From contig JAIESW010000029.1 in NCBI GenBank assembly GCA_019745565.1, positions 1-64,000 on the forward strand: 64,000 nt of DNA, in the 5' to 3' direction. The notes below the pieces were generated by a model. It did not search any database. It had not been told where the DNA came from and was given only the letters and a program-made list of their open reading frames with translations. Shown in pieces: positions 18,401 to 25,986 of this stretch (the first letter of the stretch is position 1; every line of letters starts with the position of its first letter). The position numbers were made by a program, and so were the translations under genes. This stretch comes from Burkholderiales bacterium (GTDB taxonomy: Bacteria > Pseudomonadota > Gammaproteobacteria > Burkholderiales > Ga0077523).

Positions 18401-18606
18401 TCGTCGAAGTCTTCTATCGCGGGCTGATGCGGTGTTATCGGCGCACCGATCGTCTCAACGAGGCAGTGAGCGTCTATCGGCGTCTGCGCCAGACGCTCTC
18501 GGTCGTGCTGGGCGTCGCTCCGGCGGCGGAGACCGTCGAACTCTACGAGAGCATCCTCGCGGATCTCGCGTCGACGCGGACGTCCGTGTCCGAAACCCAC
18601 CCCTGA
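15406..18606 (+). CDS. STAND-type ATPase transcriptional regulator with SARP-like winged helix and BTAD domain (paralogue)
   Basis: 1066 residues, same architecture as the protein at 4611-7793. The N-terminus shares RLFA-LD and WYQVDAGDADPA with it. Walker A is GPPGAGKTSL near residues 42-51, the Walker-B-like strand is VVLVLDNCQEA near 127-137, and a helical repeat region extends to about 810. A winged helix (VEIRTLGRFEIDVRG, LLKALI, LCDALWPDEEADD) covers about 818-905, with BTAD from about 915 to the end. GTG 15406 has a GGAGG-like site upstream. It probably activates nearby or unlinked genes in response to an unknown ligand. The two copies are diverged but close, pointing to an old local duplication. 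Confidence 0.9.
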   Translation: MNRRRASIAKICVPRLFNVVPRERLFACLDENRGRPLIWIEGPPGAGKTSLVVSYLEARGIPTVWYQVDAGDADPAKVFEYLSRAVDAFGPADLPPLPRLVSEHLSDIPAFARMYFREYFERLPQGVVLVLDNCQEATDALHEIAMIAATEVPPPGSILCVSRNPPTSSYAPFSARGTLFRLQSDELKLTVEETRSIALARGLQEDWLVQALHAHASGWAAGITLMLERLGHVDEGRHELPQGARESVFDYFATLLFDQAQPHVQDTLLAVASLPYVTPAMAHHLTGDEDAGAVFEDLFRRHLFTNRRGGDEPIYQFHDLFRDFLRARLRERSSIADVRARLCRCAELLEASDDIDTAAELWIEAGEWSQVERLVIGNASDLLNRGRRQTLEAWIGAVPGELMQERPWLSYWFGMAQAATYPEQGVDTLRRVLEQFRRRDDARGQTQCLTSLLRIAFLGYNAVESMQPWLDELLRHLEVPHRFQSADEELEVWGVLCSALFWVEPWHPWAVLATERVESLLKDATDPIVMLAAATNALSSCAISGDFERGDRLMAATSHLHQAPGVSPSDAAWWCVRGAGHLRFLQADYEEALHWMHRGCDIANGNGMRKTFTMTIYSRYMIEFRIARPSIADATMAEMLALPRPRSAVGEAMFFIYQARQAQLRGLRSAAADFAELTQAAIERTRSPYQELLFGLVDAEVLIDAGRFDRAPALIDRARELVDRCPIFDQYRHVVPLCDALLALAQGDRPRAVELLKEALALSRQGNRRYLMRYYETCMRRLFVPALEEGIEPDLVREVILKFQLLPPPGAPDDWPHPVEIRTLGRFEIDVRGTKLEFNRKTPRKMLALLKALIAHGGQQVPEHWLCDALWPDEEADDARQVLGVTVLRLRKLLGRDDAVIQQGGRVWLDRQVCGIDAWRFESGMAAVGDAVRAMRAIEGYGGSFLPDDEDEAWSVAMRERLRGRFIHGLASVGEALEVREQLEDAAALYLRGIDADVIVEVFYRGLMRCYRRTDRLNEAVSVYRRLRQTLSVVLGVAPAAETVELYESILADLASTRTSVSETHP

Positions 18607-18647
18607 TCTTCGCCACGACCCGCGGGCGCGGGCCGCCGCGTTCAGCC

Positions 18648-19121
18648 TCAGCCGTGCTCGCGGATGAGCGTGTTGAGCAGCCGCTTCAGCTGGTCGGCGC
18701 GACGATCACCGATGCTGTCGAAGAGCGACTCCTGGTAGGACTCGACCCGCTCGCGCAACCGCGCGACGAACTCGAGGCCTTCGTCGGTGATGAAGACGAG
18801 CACCTTGCGGCTGTCGGATTCATCCGCCGCACGATGCACCCAGCCGCGACTCACCATGCGGTCCATCATCTTGGTGAGGGCCGGATGGTTCATCAGCACG
18901 AGCTGCGCGAGCTCGCCCATGGAGCGACCCTGCTCGTCGGACAGCACCTCGAGGATGCGCCAATGCTCCAGCTGGGCACCTTCGGCAGCGAGCGAGCGTT
19001 CCAGCGCGCCGCTCACCACCCGATTGGCCTGGGCGAGGAGGTAGGTGAGGGAAGACGTGATCGGTGGTTGTTCCACGCCGCTTGTCGTCTGCGAGTCGGG
19101 TCGGCAAGTCTTGTCTGGCAT
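18648..19121 (-). CDS. MarR-family transcriptional regulator
   Basis: 157 residues. The winged-helix core is LEHWRILEVLSDEQGRSMGE then LAQLVLMNHPALTKMMDRM (recognition helix), and the wing is RRADESDSRKVLVFITDEG. MarR proteins are dimeric repressors released by small, often aromatic, ligands. Start chosen at MPDKTCRPDSQ (19121); the frame stays open to 19376, but that part overlaps the divergent gene and lacks family sequence. The gene is divergent from the AmiC-like gene at 19213, so it probably controls the amidase cluster that begins there. Confidence 0.88.
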   Translation of the reverse strand: MPDKTCRPDSQTTSGVEQPPITSSLTYLLAQANRVVSGALERSLAAEGAQLEHWRILEVLSDEQGRSMGELAQLVLMNHPALTKMMDRMVSRGWVHRAADESDSRKVLVFITDEGLEFVARLRERVESYQESLFDSIGDRRADQLKRLLNTLIREHG

Positions 19122-19171
19122 CCTGGAAGTTAGCCTATCATGCTCGTTCGTCGATTTCACGTCCGGCCGAT

Positions 19172-19187
19172 GGGGAAATGCATCCCC
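19172..19187. promoter_or_regulatory. Possible operator between marR and the AmiC-like gene
   Basis: GGGGA (19172-19176) and TCCCC (19183-19187) form a dyad with a six-base spacer in the 91-base divergent intergenic region. MarR proteins bind imperfect palindromes in such positions. The arms are short; this is only a candidate. Confidence 0.25.
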
Positions 19188-19212
19188 TCGGGGCCGGCAC
19201 CCGCAGATAATC

Positions 19213-20352
19213 ATGATCGGACAGTGGGCATGGTCGGGCACCGGAAGCCGCGGCCGGGCCGGGGCAGGGCTTGCGTCAGGAAGGCTGGTACCGACGGCGG
19301 ACGCGCGGCCGGCCATCAACGTCGGCCTGTTGGTCCCGACCAGCGGTGCCGCGGGTATCTGGGGGCCGTCGTGCATCGCTTGCGCACGGCTCGCAGCCGA
19401 TGAGCTGAACGCCCAGGGCGGTGTCCGCGGTCAGGAGATCCACCTGCAGGTCGTGGACGCGGCCAGCGAGAATGCCGCGCTGCGGGAGCAGACCGGCGAG
19501 TTGCTCGATGCGGGCGAGATCGACGCCGTGGTCGGCATGCACATCTCCAGCGTGCGCAATGCCCTGCTGCCGGTCCTGGGTGGAGAGATTCCCTACGTAT
19601 ACACACCGCTGTACGAAGGCGGCGAGCGCCATCCGGGCGTCTTCACCCTCGGCGAAACCCCGCGCAACCAGCTGGTGCCGGCGTTGACGGCCCTGAGCGG
19701 GAGCCGCTCCCCCACGCGGTGGGCGCTGGTCGGCAACGACTATGTCTGGCCGCGCGAATCCCACCGTTGGGCGCGCAGCGTATTGCGCAGGATCGGATGC
19801 GAAGTCGTGCATGAGGCGCTGATGCCGCTCGGATGCGACGATTTCGAGGCGGAAGTGGCGGCGCTCGCAGCGAGCGGAGCGCAGGCGGTCCTGCTCTCGC
19901 TGATCGGGCAGGATGCGGTCGCGTTCAATCGCGCTTTCGCGGCGCAGGGCTTGAGCGGCACGATCCGCCGCCTGTCGTGTGCCATCGAGGAGAACGAACT
20001 GCTCGCGATGGGTGCCGACTGCACCGAGGAACTGTACGTGGCAGGTTCGTACTTCGCGACGCTACCCACCGACGCGAATCTCGCCTTTCGCGAGCGCTAT
20101 CACGCCACGCGCGGCCCGCGCGCACCGACCCTGAACGCGCTCGGGCAATCCACCTACGAGGGCGTGCACTTTCTCGGTGCCCTGCTCCTGCGTGGTACGC
20201 ATCCGCTGGCGCCCGGCGAGTCGCTGCGCTTTCACAGTGCGCGTGGCGCTCTGTGGCGCGGCAACGACCAGCCGAGTTGCCCGGTGTATCTCGCGCGGGC
20301 CGAGGGCCACGCGCTCAAGGTAATGCGCACGCTGAGTACCGTCGACCACTGA
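19213..20352 (+). CDS. AmiC/UrtA-like amide-binding protein, apparently without signal peptide
   Basis: About 379 residues with the Peripla_BP_5 fold of AmiC, UrtA and FmdD: VGLLVPTSGAAGIWGPSCIA, AADELNAQGGVRGQEI, then IPYVYTPLYEGGERHPGVF and SVLRRIGCEVV. Length is close to AmiC of Pseudomonas (385). ATG 19213 is the best start I can find. The N-terminus (IGQWAWSGTGSRGRAGAG) has no Sec or Tat signal, so a cytoplasmic sensor role like AmiC is plausible. No AmiR-type antiterminator is present. The downstream amidase starts ten bases later, so both form an operon facing away from marR. An unrecognised export signal cannot be fully excluded. Confidence 0.78.
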   Translation: MIGQWAWSGTGSRGRAGAGLASGRLVPTADARPAINVGLLVPTSGAAGIWGPSCIACARLAADELNAQGGVRGQEIHLQVVDAASENAALREQTGELLDAGEIDAVVGMHISSVRNALLPVLGGEIPYVYTPLYEGGERHPGVFTLGETPRNQLVPALTALSGSRSPTRWALVGNDYVWPRESHRWARSVLRRIGCEVVHEALMPLGCDDFEAEVAALAASGAQAVLLSLIGQDAVAFNRAFAAQGLSGTIRRLSCAIEENELLAMGADCTEELYVAGSYFATLPTDANLAFRERYHATRGPRAPTLNALGQSTYEGVHFLGALLLRGTHPLAPGESLRFHSARGALWRGNDQPSCPVYLARAEGHALKVMRTLSTVDH

Positions 20353-20362
20353 ACGTCCACCG

Positions 20363-21772
20363 ATGACCACGACCCTAGCCGCAGACCTGCACTATCTCGA
20401 ACTGACCGAAGTCGCGCACCTCATTCAGACGCGCAAGGTTTCACCCGTCGAAGTGACCGAGGCGATGCTCGATCGCATCGCGGCCGTGGATGGTCGTCTG
20501 CATTCCTATGCACTGGTGACGGCGGAACTGGCGATGGAGCAGGCGCGCCGCGCCGAGGAGGAAATCTCCAGACGGCGCTATCGTGGCGCGCTGCACGGCG
20601 TGCCGATCGGCCTCAAGGACCTCTGCTACACGAAGGGCATCCCGACGGCGGCCGGCATGCCGATTCATCGCAACTTCCGTCCGACATTCGACGGGACGGT
20701 GGTGAAGCGGCTGTACGACGCGGGCGCGGTGTGTGTGGGCAAGCTGCAGCTGACCGAAGGGGCATTCGCGGATCACCATCCTGACGTCACCGTGCCGGTG
20801 AATCCGTGGCATCCGGATCACTGGTCCGGCGCTTCGTCGAGCGGTTCGGGCGTGGCCACTGCGGCCGGGCTCTGCTACGCATCCATCGGGTCGGACACAG
20901 GCGGGTCGATCCGTTTTCCGTCCACCGCGAACGGCGTCACCGGTCTCAAGCCGACCTGGGGAAGAGTCTCGCGCTACGGCGCCTTCGAACTGGCAGCTTC
21001 GCTAGATCACCTGGGGCCCATGTGCCGGTCCGCTGCCGATTGCGGCATCGTGCTCGGTGCCATTGCCGGCGCCGACCCGAACGATCCCACGGCGACACAG
21101 AAGCCGGTGCCGGACTATCTCGCCGGCGATGACCGGAGTCTCGACGGTGTGCGTATCGGCGTGGATGAGCGCTACATCGGCGACGGCGTCGAGCCCTTCA
21201 TGCTGCGCTCGACACAGGAGGCCATCCGGGTCCTGACCGGCCTCGGCGCTCAGATCGTGCAGGTGCGTTTTCCCGATGTGGACCAGATCCTGCGCGACTG
21301 GCTGCCCCATTGCGCCGTGGAGACGGCGGTAGCGCACGAAGCGACTTTCCCGTCGCGGCGCTCGGAGTACGGCCCCGGCCTGTCGGGACTCATCGATCTC
21401 GCGCGCGGTGTCAGCGCTGCGGCGTACCAGAAGATCCTGCTGCGTCGGCGCGACTTCGCTGGCCGCGTGGCGGCGGTTTTCCAGTCGGTCGACCTGCTTG
21501 CGATTCCCGGGCAGTTCATCGCCTCGCCCACCAATGCGCAGATGGCGACCCTGGGACAGGATCCGAACGCGTTCGTCGCGCTGACGCGCTTCACCTCACC
21601 GTTCGACATGACCGGCAGCCCGGCCATCACGCTCACCTCCGGTTTCACGCCGAAGAACACGCCGGTGTCGTTCCAGCTCGTGTCGCGGCACTGGGACGAG
21701 GCCCTGCTGGTGCGTGCGGGTCGCGCCTATCAGCGCGAGACCACCTGGCACCGCCAGCGGCCGCAGGTCTGA
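20363..21772 (+). CDS. Amidase-signature (AS) family hydrolase
   Basis: 469 residues, full length. The catalytic Lys motif is HGVPIGLKDLCY, the cis-Ser region is SGASSSGSGVATAAG, and the nucleophile region is SIGSDTGGSIRFPST, followed by GVTGLKPTWGRVSRYG. These are intact AS-family residues for amide hydrolysis. Starts at ATG 20363, ten bases after the AmiC-like gene. It ends at TGA 21772, and the next base begins the stop codon of the convergent ligase-like gene, an unusually tight junction. The substrate is unknown; neighbours point to small or aromatic amides taken up by the importer encoded at 25987-29928. Confidence 0.9.
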   Translation: MTTTLAADLHYLELTEVAHLIQTRKVSPVEVTEAMLDRIAAVDGRLHSYALVTAELAMEQARRAEEEISRRRYRGALHGVPIGLKDLCYTKGIPTAAGMPIHRNFRPTFDGTVVKRLYDAGAVCVGKLQLTEGAFADHHPDVTVPVNPWHPDHWSGASSSGSGVATAAGLCYASIGSDTGGSIRFPSTANGVTGLKPTWGRVSRYGAFELAASLDHLGPMCRSAADCGIVLGAIAGADPNDPTATQKPVPDYLAGDDRSLDGVRIGVDERYIGDGVEPFMLRSTQEAIRVLTGLGAQIVQVRFPDVDQILRDWLPHCAVETAVAHEATFPSRRSEYGPGLSGLIDLARGVSAAAYQKILLRRRDFAGRVAAVFQSVDLLAIPGQFIASPTNAQMATLGQDPNAFVALTRFTSPFDMTGSPAITLTSGFTPKNTPVSFQLVSRHWDEALLVRAGRAYQRETTWHRQRPQV

Positions 21773-23209
21773 TCAGGCGGCGGTCACGCCGACGCGACCG
21801 ACGATCCGCAGGTAACCGTCGGGCTCGAGGGTGGCGAGGTCTCCGGTGCGGAGCCACCCGGCGGGATCGATGACCGACCGGGTCGCGTCCAGGTCCTTCC
21901 AGTAGAAGTTCATGGTGAGATAGCCACGGACGCGGAGTTCGCCGCGCTCGCCCACGCGTACGATGCGCCCCGCCTCATCGACCACCTTCGCTTCGACGTG
22001 AGGCAGTACTCGGCCGATTGCTTCGGCGCGCCGGGATGCAGGGTCGCCCGCGCTCGACTGGAACGCAAGCGGACTCGATTCGCTCTTGCCGTAGCCGATG
22101 ACGAGTTCGGGCAGATGCAACTCACCGGTGATGCGGCGGAACGCCTCCGGTGTCAGCGGCCCTCCGGCCGCGATGCCGCCGCGCAGGTGCGTGAGATCCG
22201 TGGATCGGCGGGACGGATGATCGAGGAGGGTGGTCAGCATCGACGGTGCGGCGTGCAGCATCGTGCAGCGTTGCGAGCCGATCGCGGCGAGCGTCTTCGC
22301 GGCGTCGAAGCCCGGTGCCGGGAAGACCATGGTCGCTCCCGCCGCCACGCCAGCCAGTAATCCGGGGCCGAGGCCGAACCAATGATGCAGCGCGCCTGCG
22401 ACACAGAAGCGGTCGTCGGCGGACAGCTTCATGCATGCGGCGGCGAAGGTTGCATTGTTGGCGAGGCTGCGATGCGTCAGCGCCGCGCCGCGCGACCGGT
22501 CGGCCGGACCGCTGGTGAACTGGATGACGGCGACGTCGTCGGGATCGACCGCAGCACTCATTCCGGAAACGCGCGATGTCTGTGCCGGACCCGCGAGGCG
22601 ACGCAGTGCCTGGAAGGTCATCGCACCTGCCGGCGTCGCGCCTTCGCCGAGCAGCACGACATGGCGCAGCCGCGGCAGCCGCTCGGCGCGCAGCTTGCCG
22701 TCGGTCGGGGTGCGATCGATCTCGGGAGCGAGGTCGCGCAACGTCGCCACGTTGTCGCGGTTGCCCGCGTAGCGGGAGAGCACTAGTACGCGGCAGCCGG
22801 CGACGTTCAGCGCGTGTTCCAGTTCGGCTGCGCCCCAGGCGGGGTTGAGGGGGACGACGATCGCGCCGACGCGCGTCGCGCCGAAGAACGTGCCGAGCCA
22901 CTCCTCGCTCGTGGAGGCCCAGAGTCCCATGCGGTCGCCGCGCTTCAATCCCAGCGCGAGCAATCCCGCCGCAACCTCGTCGGCGCGGGAGCGCAGGTCG
23001 TACCACGACCAACGTCGGCCGGTCGCGGCAAAGTACGCCGCTTCATGGCCACCGTGGCGCTCGACGGCTTCGTCCAACAGCCCCGGCAGCGTGATGAACC
23101 GCAGCGGAACGTCGGTGGCTCCGGCCACGTACGACAGGCCACGTTGCGGCCGGCCGGCCGTGTCGGTTTCGGCGCGCAGCCAGTCGGAGCGGAAGGGGTT
23201 GGTGGTCAT
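21773..23209 (-). CDS. ANL-superfamily acyl-CoA ligase-like protein, C-terminally truncated
   Basis: 478 residues. The N-terminal adenylation domain is recognisable: RSRADEVAAGLLALGLKRGD, VGAIVVPLNPAWGAAELEHAL, and GWLRTGDLATLEPDGYLRIVGR. It then ends in VGVTAA, where intact enzymes continue with KD-x-I-x-x-GGENI and about 100 more residues carrying the catalytic Lys. The phosphate-binding loop is also abnormal: FTSGPADRSRGAALTHRSL in place of TSGTTGxPKG. YGKSESSP replaces YGxTE. Activity as a thioester-forming ligase is therefore doubtful; it may be a degraded or repurposed adenylating protein. Its stop codon directly abuts that of the amidase, suggesting a deletion removed the C-terminal domain. 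ATG 23209 begins a normal N-terminus. Confidence 0.8.
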   Translation of the reverse strand: MTTNPFRSDWLRAETDTAGRPQRGLSYVAGATDVPLRFITLPGLLDEAVERHGGHEAAYFAATGRRWSWYDLRSRADEVAAGLLALGLKRGDRMGLWASTSEEWLGTFFGATRVGAIVVPLNPAWGAAELEHALNVAGCRVLVLSRYAGNRDNVATLRDLAPEIDRTPTDGKLRAERLPRLRHVVLLGEGATPAGAMTFQALRRLAGPAQTSRVSGMSAAVDPDDVAVIQFTSGPADRSRGAALTHRSLANNATFAAACMKLSADDRFCVAGALHHWFGLGPGLLAGVAAGATMVFPAPGFDAAKTLAAIGSQRCTMLHAAPSMLTTLLDHPSRRSTDLTHLRGGIAAGGPLTPEAFRRITGELHLPELVIGYGKSESSPLAFQSSAGDPASRRAEAIGRVLPHVEAKVVDEAGRIVRVGERGELRVRGYLTMNFYWKDLDATRSVIDPAGWLRTGDLATLEPDGYLRIVGRVGVTAA

Positions 23210-23218
23210 GGGCGTCCG

Positions 23219-23392
23219 GCCCCCATCCCAGCCTTCCCCCGACCATGTCGGGGGAAGGAGTGTCTACGCTCGATAGCGCGAGGGCGCGTGCATTCCCTCT
23301 CGTCTAGAGGGAGGAAATCGACCCTCTCGCAAGCTGCAGAAATCGGGCACTCCTTCCCCCGCCGCAGGCGGGGGAAGGTTGGGATGGGGGCA
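23219..23392. repeat. REP-like composite inverted repeat (CCCCCATCCC...GGGATGGGGG)
   Basis: Two oppositely oriented arms, GCCCCCATCCCAGCCTTCCC at the left end and GGGGAAGGTTGGGATGGGGG at the right end, each contain a small hairpin (CCCCCGA..TCGGGGG and CCCCCGCC..GGCGGGGG). They flank about 90 bases with a further CCCTCTCGTCTAGAGGG hairpin. The element fills the gap between the ligase-like gene and the LivF-amidase gene. Related copies are at 25882-25971 and 33294-33346. Non-coding dispersed repeat, possibly also acting on mRNA ends. Confidence 0.8.
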
Positions 23393-23402
23393 ACAAAGCC
23401 GC

Positions 23403-25877
23403 TCACATGTTCCGCCAGTCACCCAGCTGCTCGAACGCATGCGCCGCGCGATAGATCGTCGACTCGTTGTAGTGCCGCGCGATCAGCATCAGTCCGATCG
23501 GCAGACCCTGGCTCATGCCGCACGGAATGCTCATCGCCGGATGCCCGGTCACGTCGAACGGGCAGGTGTTGTTGATCATGCCGAGGCCGCTCTGCACGTA
23601 GAGCGACAGCGGCGCATTGGTCGGCGGAATCGGCATCGCCTTCATCGGCAGTGTCGGCATGAGCAGCAGGTCGAAGCGTGTGAACGCCTCGTCGTAGGTC
23701 TTGGTCAGCAAGCGCCCGAGGTTCTGCGCCTTCGCGTAGAAATGGCCGCGATACTGCTTCATGAAATACTCGCCCACCATCATCGAGAGCTTGAGCGTCT
23801 GCGATAGCTCGTTGGCGCGGGCGCGCCAGGCGGCGTGGGCGTCGAGCAGGCTCGTGGTGTAGAGGCCCTTCCAATTGAACCCCATGCCATTGCCGTTCAT
23901 CATCTGCGCCTGCAGGCCCTCGACGGCGATCGGCGTCCAGATGGCCGGGCCGTCGAGGTGCATCGGGATGGAGACCTCCTCGACCGATGCGCCGAGCGCA
24001 CGGTAACGGTCGGCAGCGGCGCGCACCTTCTGGTCGACGTCGCTTTCGCTTTCCGGCCGGTTGAAGCCTTCGGTCACGATGCCGATGCGCAGGCCCGCGA
24101 CGCCACGCCCGAGCGCGGTCGTGTACTTGTCCACGCGCACGTCGTACTGGCGCGGATCGAGACCATCCGGACCCGCGAGCACTTCCAGCACCAGCGCATT
24201 GTCGGCCACCGTCGTGGTCATCGGGCCGGTGTGATCGATCGTCGCCTCGATGGGCATGACGCCGGTGTACGGCACGAGGCCGTGCGTGGGCTTCATGCCG
24301 TAGCAGCCGGACCAGCCGGCCGGCATGCGGATCGAACCGCCCTGGTCACCGCCGATGGCGATCTCCACTTCGCCGGCGCCGACGAGCGCGCCGGAACCGC
24401 TCGACGAACCGCCGGCCATGTAGCCGTACTTGAACGGGTTGTGCACCGGACCGGCCGCGCACGTGTGGCTGCCGCCCGAGAGGCAGAAGTACTCGCAGTG
24501 CGCCTTGCCGACGATCGTGGCGCCGGCGTCGAGCAGGCGCGTCACCACGGTGGCGTCGACGTCCGGCACGTAGCCTTCCAGCGTGGACGCACCGTTCATC
24601 ATCGGCACACCCGCGAGGCACACGTTGTCTTTCAGAACCACGCGCTTGCCCGACAGCGGACCGTAGGGCGCACCGCGCACTTCGCTCTTCACCGCCCAGG
24701 CATTCATCGGATTCTCGGCGGCGCCGGGACGATAGCCGGGTGTCCGCGGATAGCGCACCGGCGGCAGGTTGTCCGGGAGTTGCGCGATCCGATCGTAGGC
24801 CTGCATCGCGCCTTCCATGACTTCCATGTAGTCGGCCACTTCGCGGTCCGACATGCTCATGTGGAGCGAGGCGACGACCTCCTTCATCTGCGCGAGGGTG
24901 GGACGTTTGACGGTTGCCATGGTGACCCCTGACGAATGGATGGTGGGCTTGGCTGCAGCGGGCGGCGGACTGTTTGCAGCCGGTGCCTGTGGAAGCGGAG
25001 ATGCATCGACGCGAGGTACAGCAGCGCGCGCAGGCGACGTTGTCGCGCGTGCCGGTGCGGCCGTCGAGCGTGCGGGCGCCGGCGCCGGGCGTGCCGTGCT
25101 GCCGCGCGTGATCCGCGCCGCGCCCATCCCCAGCACCGTCGCGAGTTCGCCACCGGCGAGCTTGTCGGTGTCGAGCACGCGTTCGATGCGACCCTTCTCG
25201 AGCACGGCGATGCGGTTGGCCACGTCGAGCACGAGATCGAGGTTCTGTTCCACCACGATCATCGTGAGCCCCGTCTCGTTCCGCAGCGTCGAGAGCGTCT
25301 GACCGATCTCCTGCACGATGGAAGGCTGTATGCCCTCGGACGGTTCGTCGAGCAGCAGCATCCAGGGGCTCGCCATCAGCGCACGGGCCAGCGCGAGCAA
25401 CTGTTGCTCGCCGCCCGACAGGCTGCCGCCGCGCCGATCGAGCAGCTGGGTCAACCGCGGGAACAGCGCGAGCACGCGGTCGAGCGATTCCTGTTCGGTC
25501 TCCTCCGTCTCGCGACTCCAGGCGAGCCGCAGGTTGTCGAGAGCGGTGAGGGCAGGGAGGATGCCGCGACCCTGTGGCACGTAGGCGATGCCGAGACGGC
25601 TGCGCGCATGGGCGGGTTCGCGTGTGATGTCGACACCGTCCACCGAGATGACGCCGGAGGTGACCGGCAGCAGACCCATCAGCGCTTTCAGCAGCGTGGT
25701 CTTGCCCATGCCGTTGTGGCCGACGATGCCCAGCGCGTCGCCGGCGGCAAGCGAGAGCGATACGCCGTGGAGCACTGGTACGTGGCCGTAGCCGGCGCGC
25801 ACATCGTTCACTTCGAAGACGGCGGCGGAATCGGCCTCTGTGGGCGACTGGATTTCGGTGTTCAAGGTGGTGCTCAT
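23403..25877 (-). CDS. LivF-type ABC ATPase fused to an amidase-signature hydrolase
   Basis: One uninterrupted frame of 824 codons. Residues 1 to about 255 form a LivF/UrtE-type ATPase: FEVNDVRAGYGHVPVLHGVS, Walker A GHNGMGKTTLL, signature LSGGEQQLLALARALM, Walker B WMLLLDEPSEGIQ. Residues ~256-319 are a Pro/Ala/Ser-rich low-complexity linker. Residues 320-824 are a complete amidase with LKDN (Lys97 of the module), AGGSSSGSG (around Ser172) and GGDQGGSIRMPA (Ser196). This spacing and sequence resemble the Rhodococcus nitrile-pathway amidases (Lys96/Ser171/Ser195). ATG 25877 follows livG; upstream frame to 26069 is repeat plus livG. An internal ATG at 24920 with AGGGG could also give a free amidase, so one or two products are possible. 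Both enzymatic halves look intact. Confidence 0.85.
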   Translation of the reverse strand: MSTTLNTEIQSPTEADSAAVFEVNDVRAGYGHVPVLHGVSLSLAAGDALGIVGHNGMGKTTLLKALMGLLPVTSGVISVDGVDITREPAHARSRLGIAYVPQGRGILPALTALDNLRLAWSRETEETEQESLDRVLALFPRLTQLLDRRGGSLSGGEQQLLALARALMASPWMLLLDEPSEGIQPSIVQEIGQTLSTLRNETGLTMIVVEQNLDLVLDVANRIAVLEKGRIERVLDTDKLAGGELATVLGMGAARITRGSTARPAPAPARSTAAPARATTSPARAAVPRVDASPLPQAPAANSPPPAAAKPTIHSSGVTMATVKRPTLAQMKEVVASLHMSMSDREVADYMEVMEGAMQAYDRIAQLPDNLPPVRYPRTPGYRPGAAENPMNAWAVKSEVRGAPYGPLSGKRVVLKDNVCLAGVPMMNGASTLEGYVPDVDATVVTRLLDAGATIVGKAHCEYFCLSGGSHTCAAGPVHNPFKYGYMAGGSSSGSGALVGAGEVEIAIGGDQGGSIRMPAGWSGCYGMKPTHGLVPYTGVMPIEATIDHTGPMTTTVADNALVLEVLAGPDGLDPRQYDVRVDKYTTALGRGVAGLRIGIVTEGFNRPESESDVDQKVRAAADRYRALGASVEEVSIPMHLDGPAIWTPIAVEGLQAQMMNGNGMGFNWKGLYTTSLLDAHAAWRARANELSQTLKLSMMVGEYFMKQYRGHFYAKAQNLGRLLTKTYDEAFTRFDLLLMPTLPMKAMPIPPTNAPLSLYVQSGLGMINNTCPFDVTGHPAMSIPCGMSQGLPIGLMLIARHYNESTIYRAAHAFEQLGDWRNM
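24926..24930 (-). promoter_or_regulatory. Possible internal ribosome-binding site for a separate amidase start
   Basis: On the minus strand AGGGG (24930-24926) lies five bases before an in-frame ATG at 24920, exactly where sequence homologous to stand-alone amidases begins (MATVKRPTLAQMKEV). This site decides whether the amidase is made only as a fusion or also on its own. Confidence 0.45.
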
Positions 25878-25881
25878 GCTG

Positions 25882-25971
25882 GCCCCCACCCCAACCCTCC
25901 CCCAGCGAAGCTGGGGGAGGGGGTGTACGCCCCTTCCCCCGGCATCGCCGGGGGAAGGTTGGGATGGGGGC
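25882..25971. repeat. REP-like composite inverted repeat
   Basis: GCCCCCACCCCAACCCTCCC at the left and GGGGAAGGTTGGGATGGGGG at the right are inverted arms, each with its own hairpin (CCCCCAGC..GCTGGGGG and CCCCCGGC..GCCGGGGG). It occupies the gap between livG and the LivF-amidase start, directly upstream of the latter's ATG, so it forms part of its leader. Same family as 23219-23392 and 33294-33346. Confidence 0.8.
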
Positions 25972-25986
25972 TGAGACGCTTCGATC

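Noticed and set aside
19122..19376. Extension of the MarR frame to 242 codons
   Set aside because: It would overlap the divergent gene and its promoter region; the MarR fold is complete from 19121.
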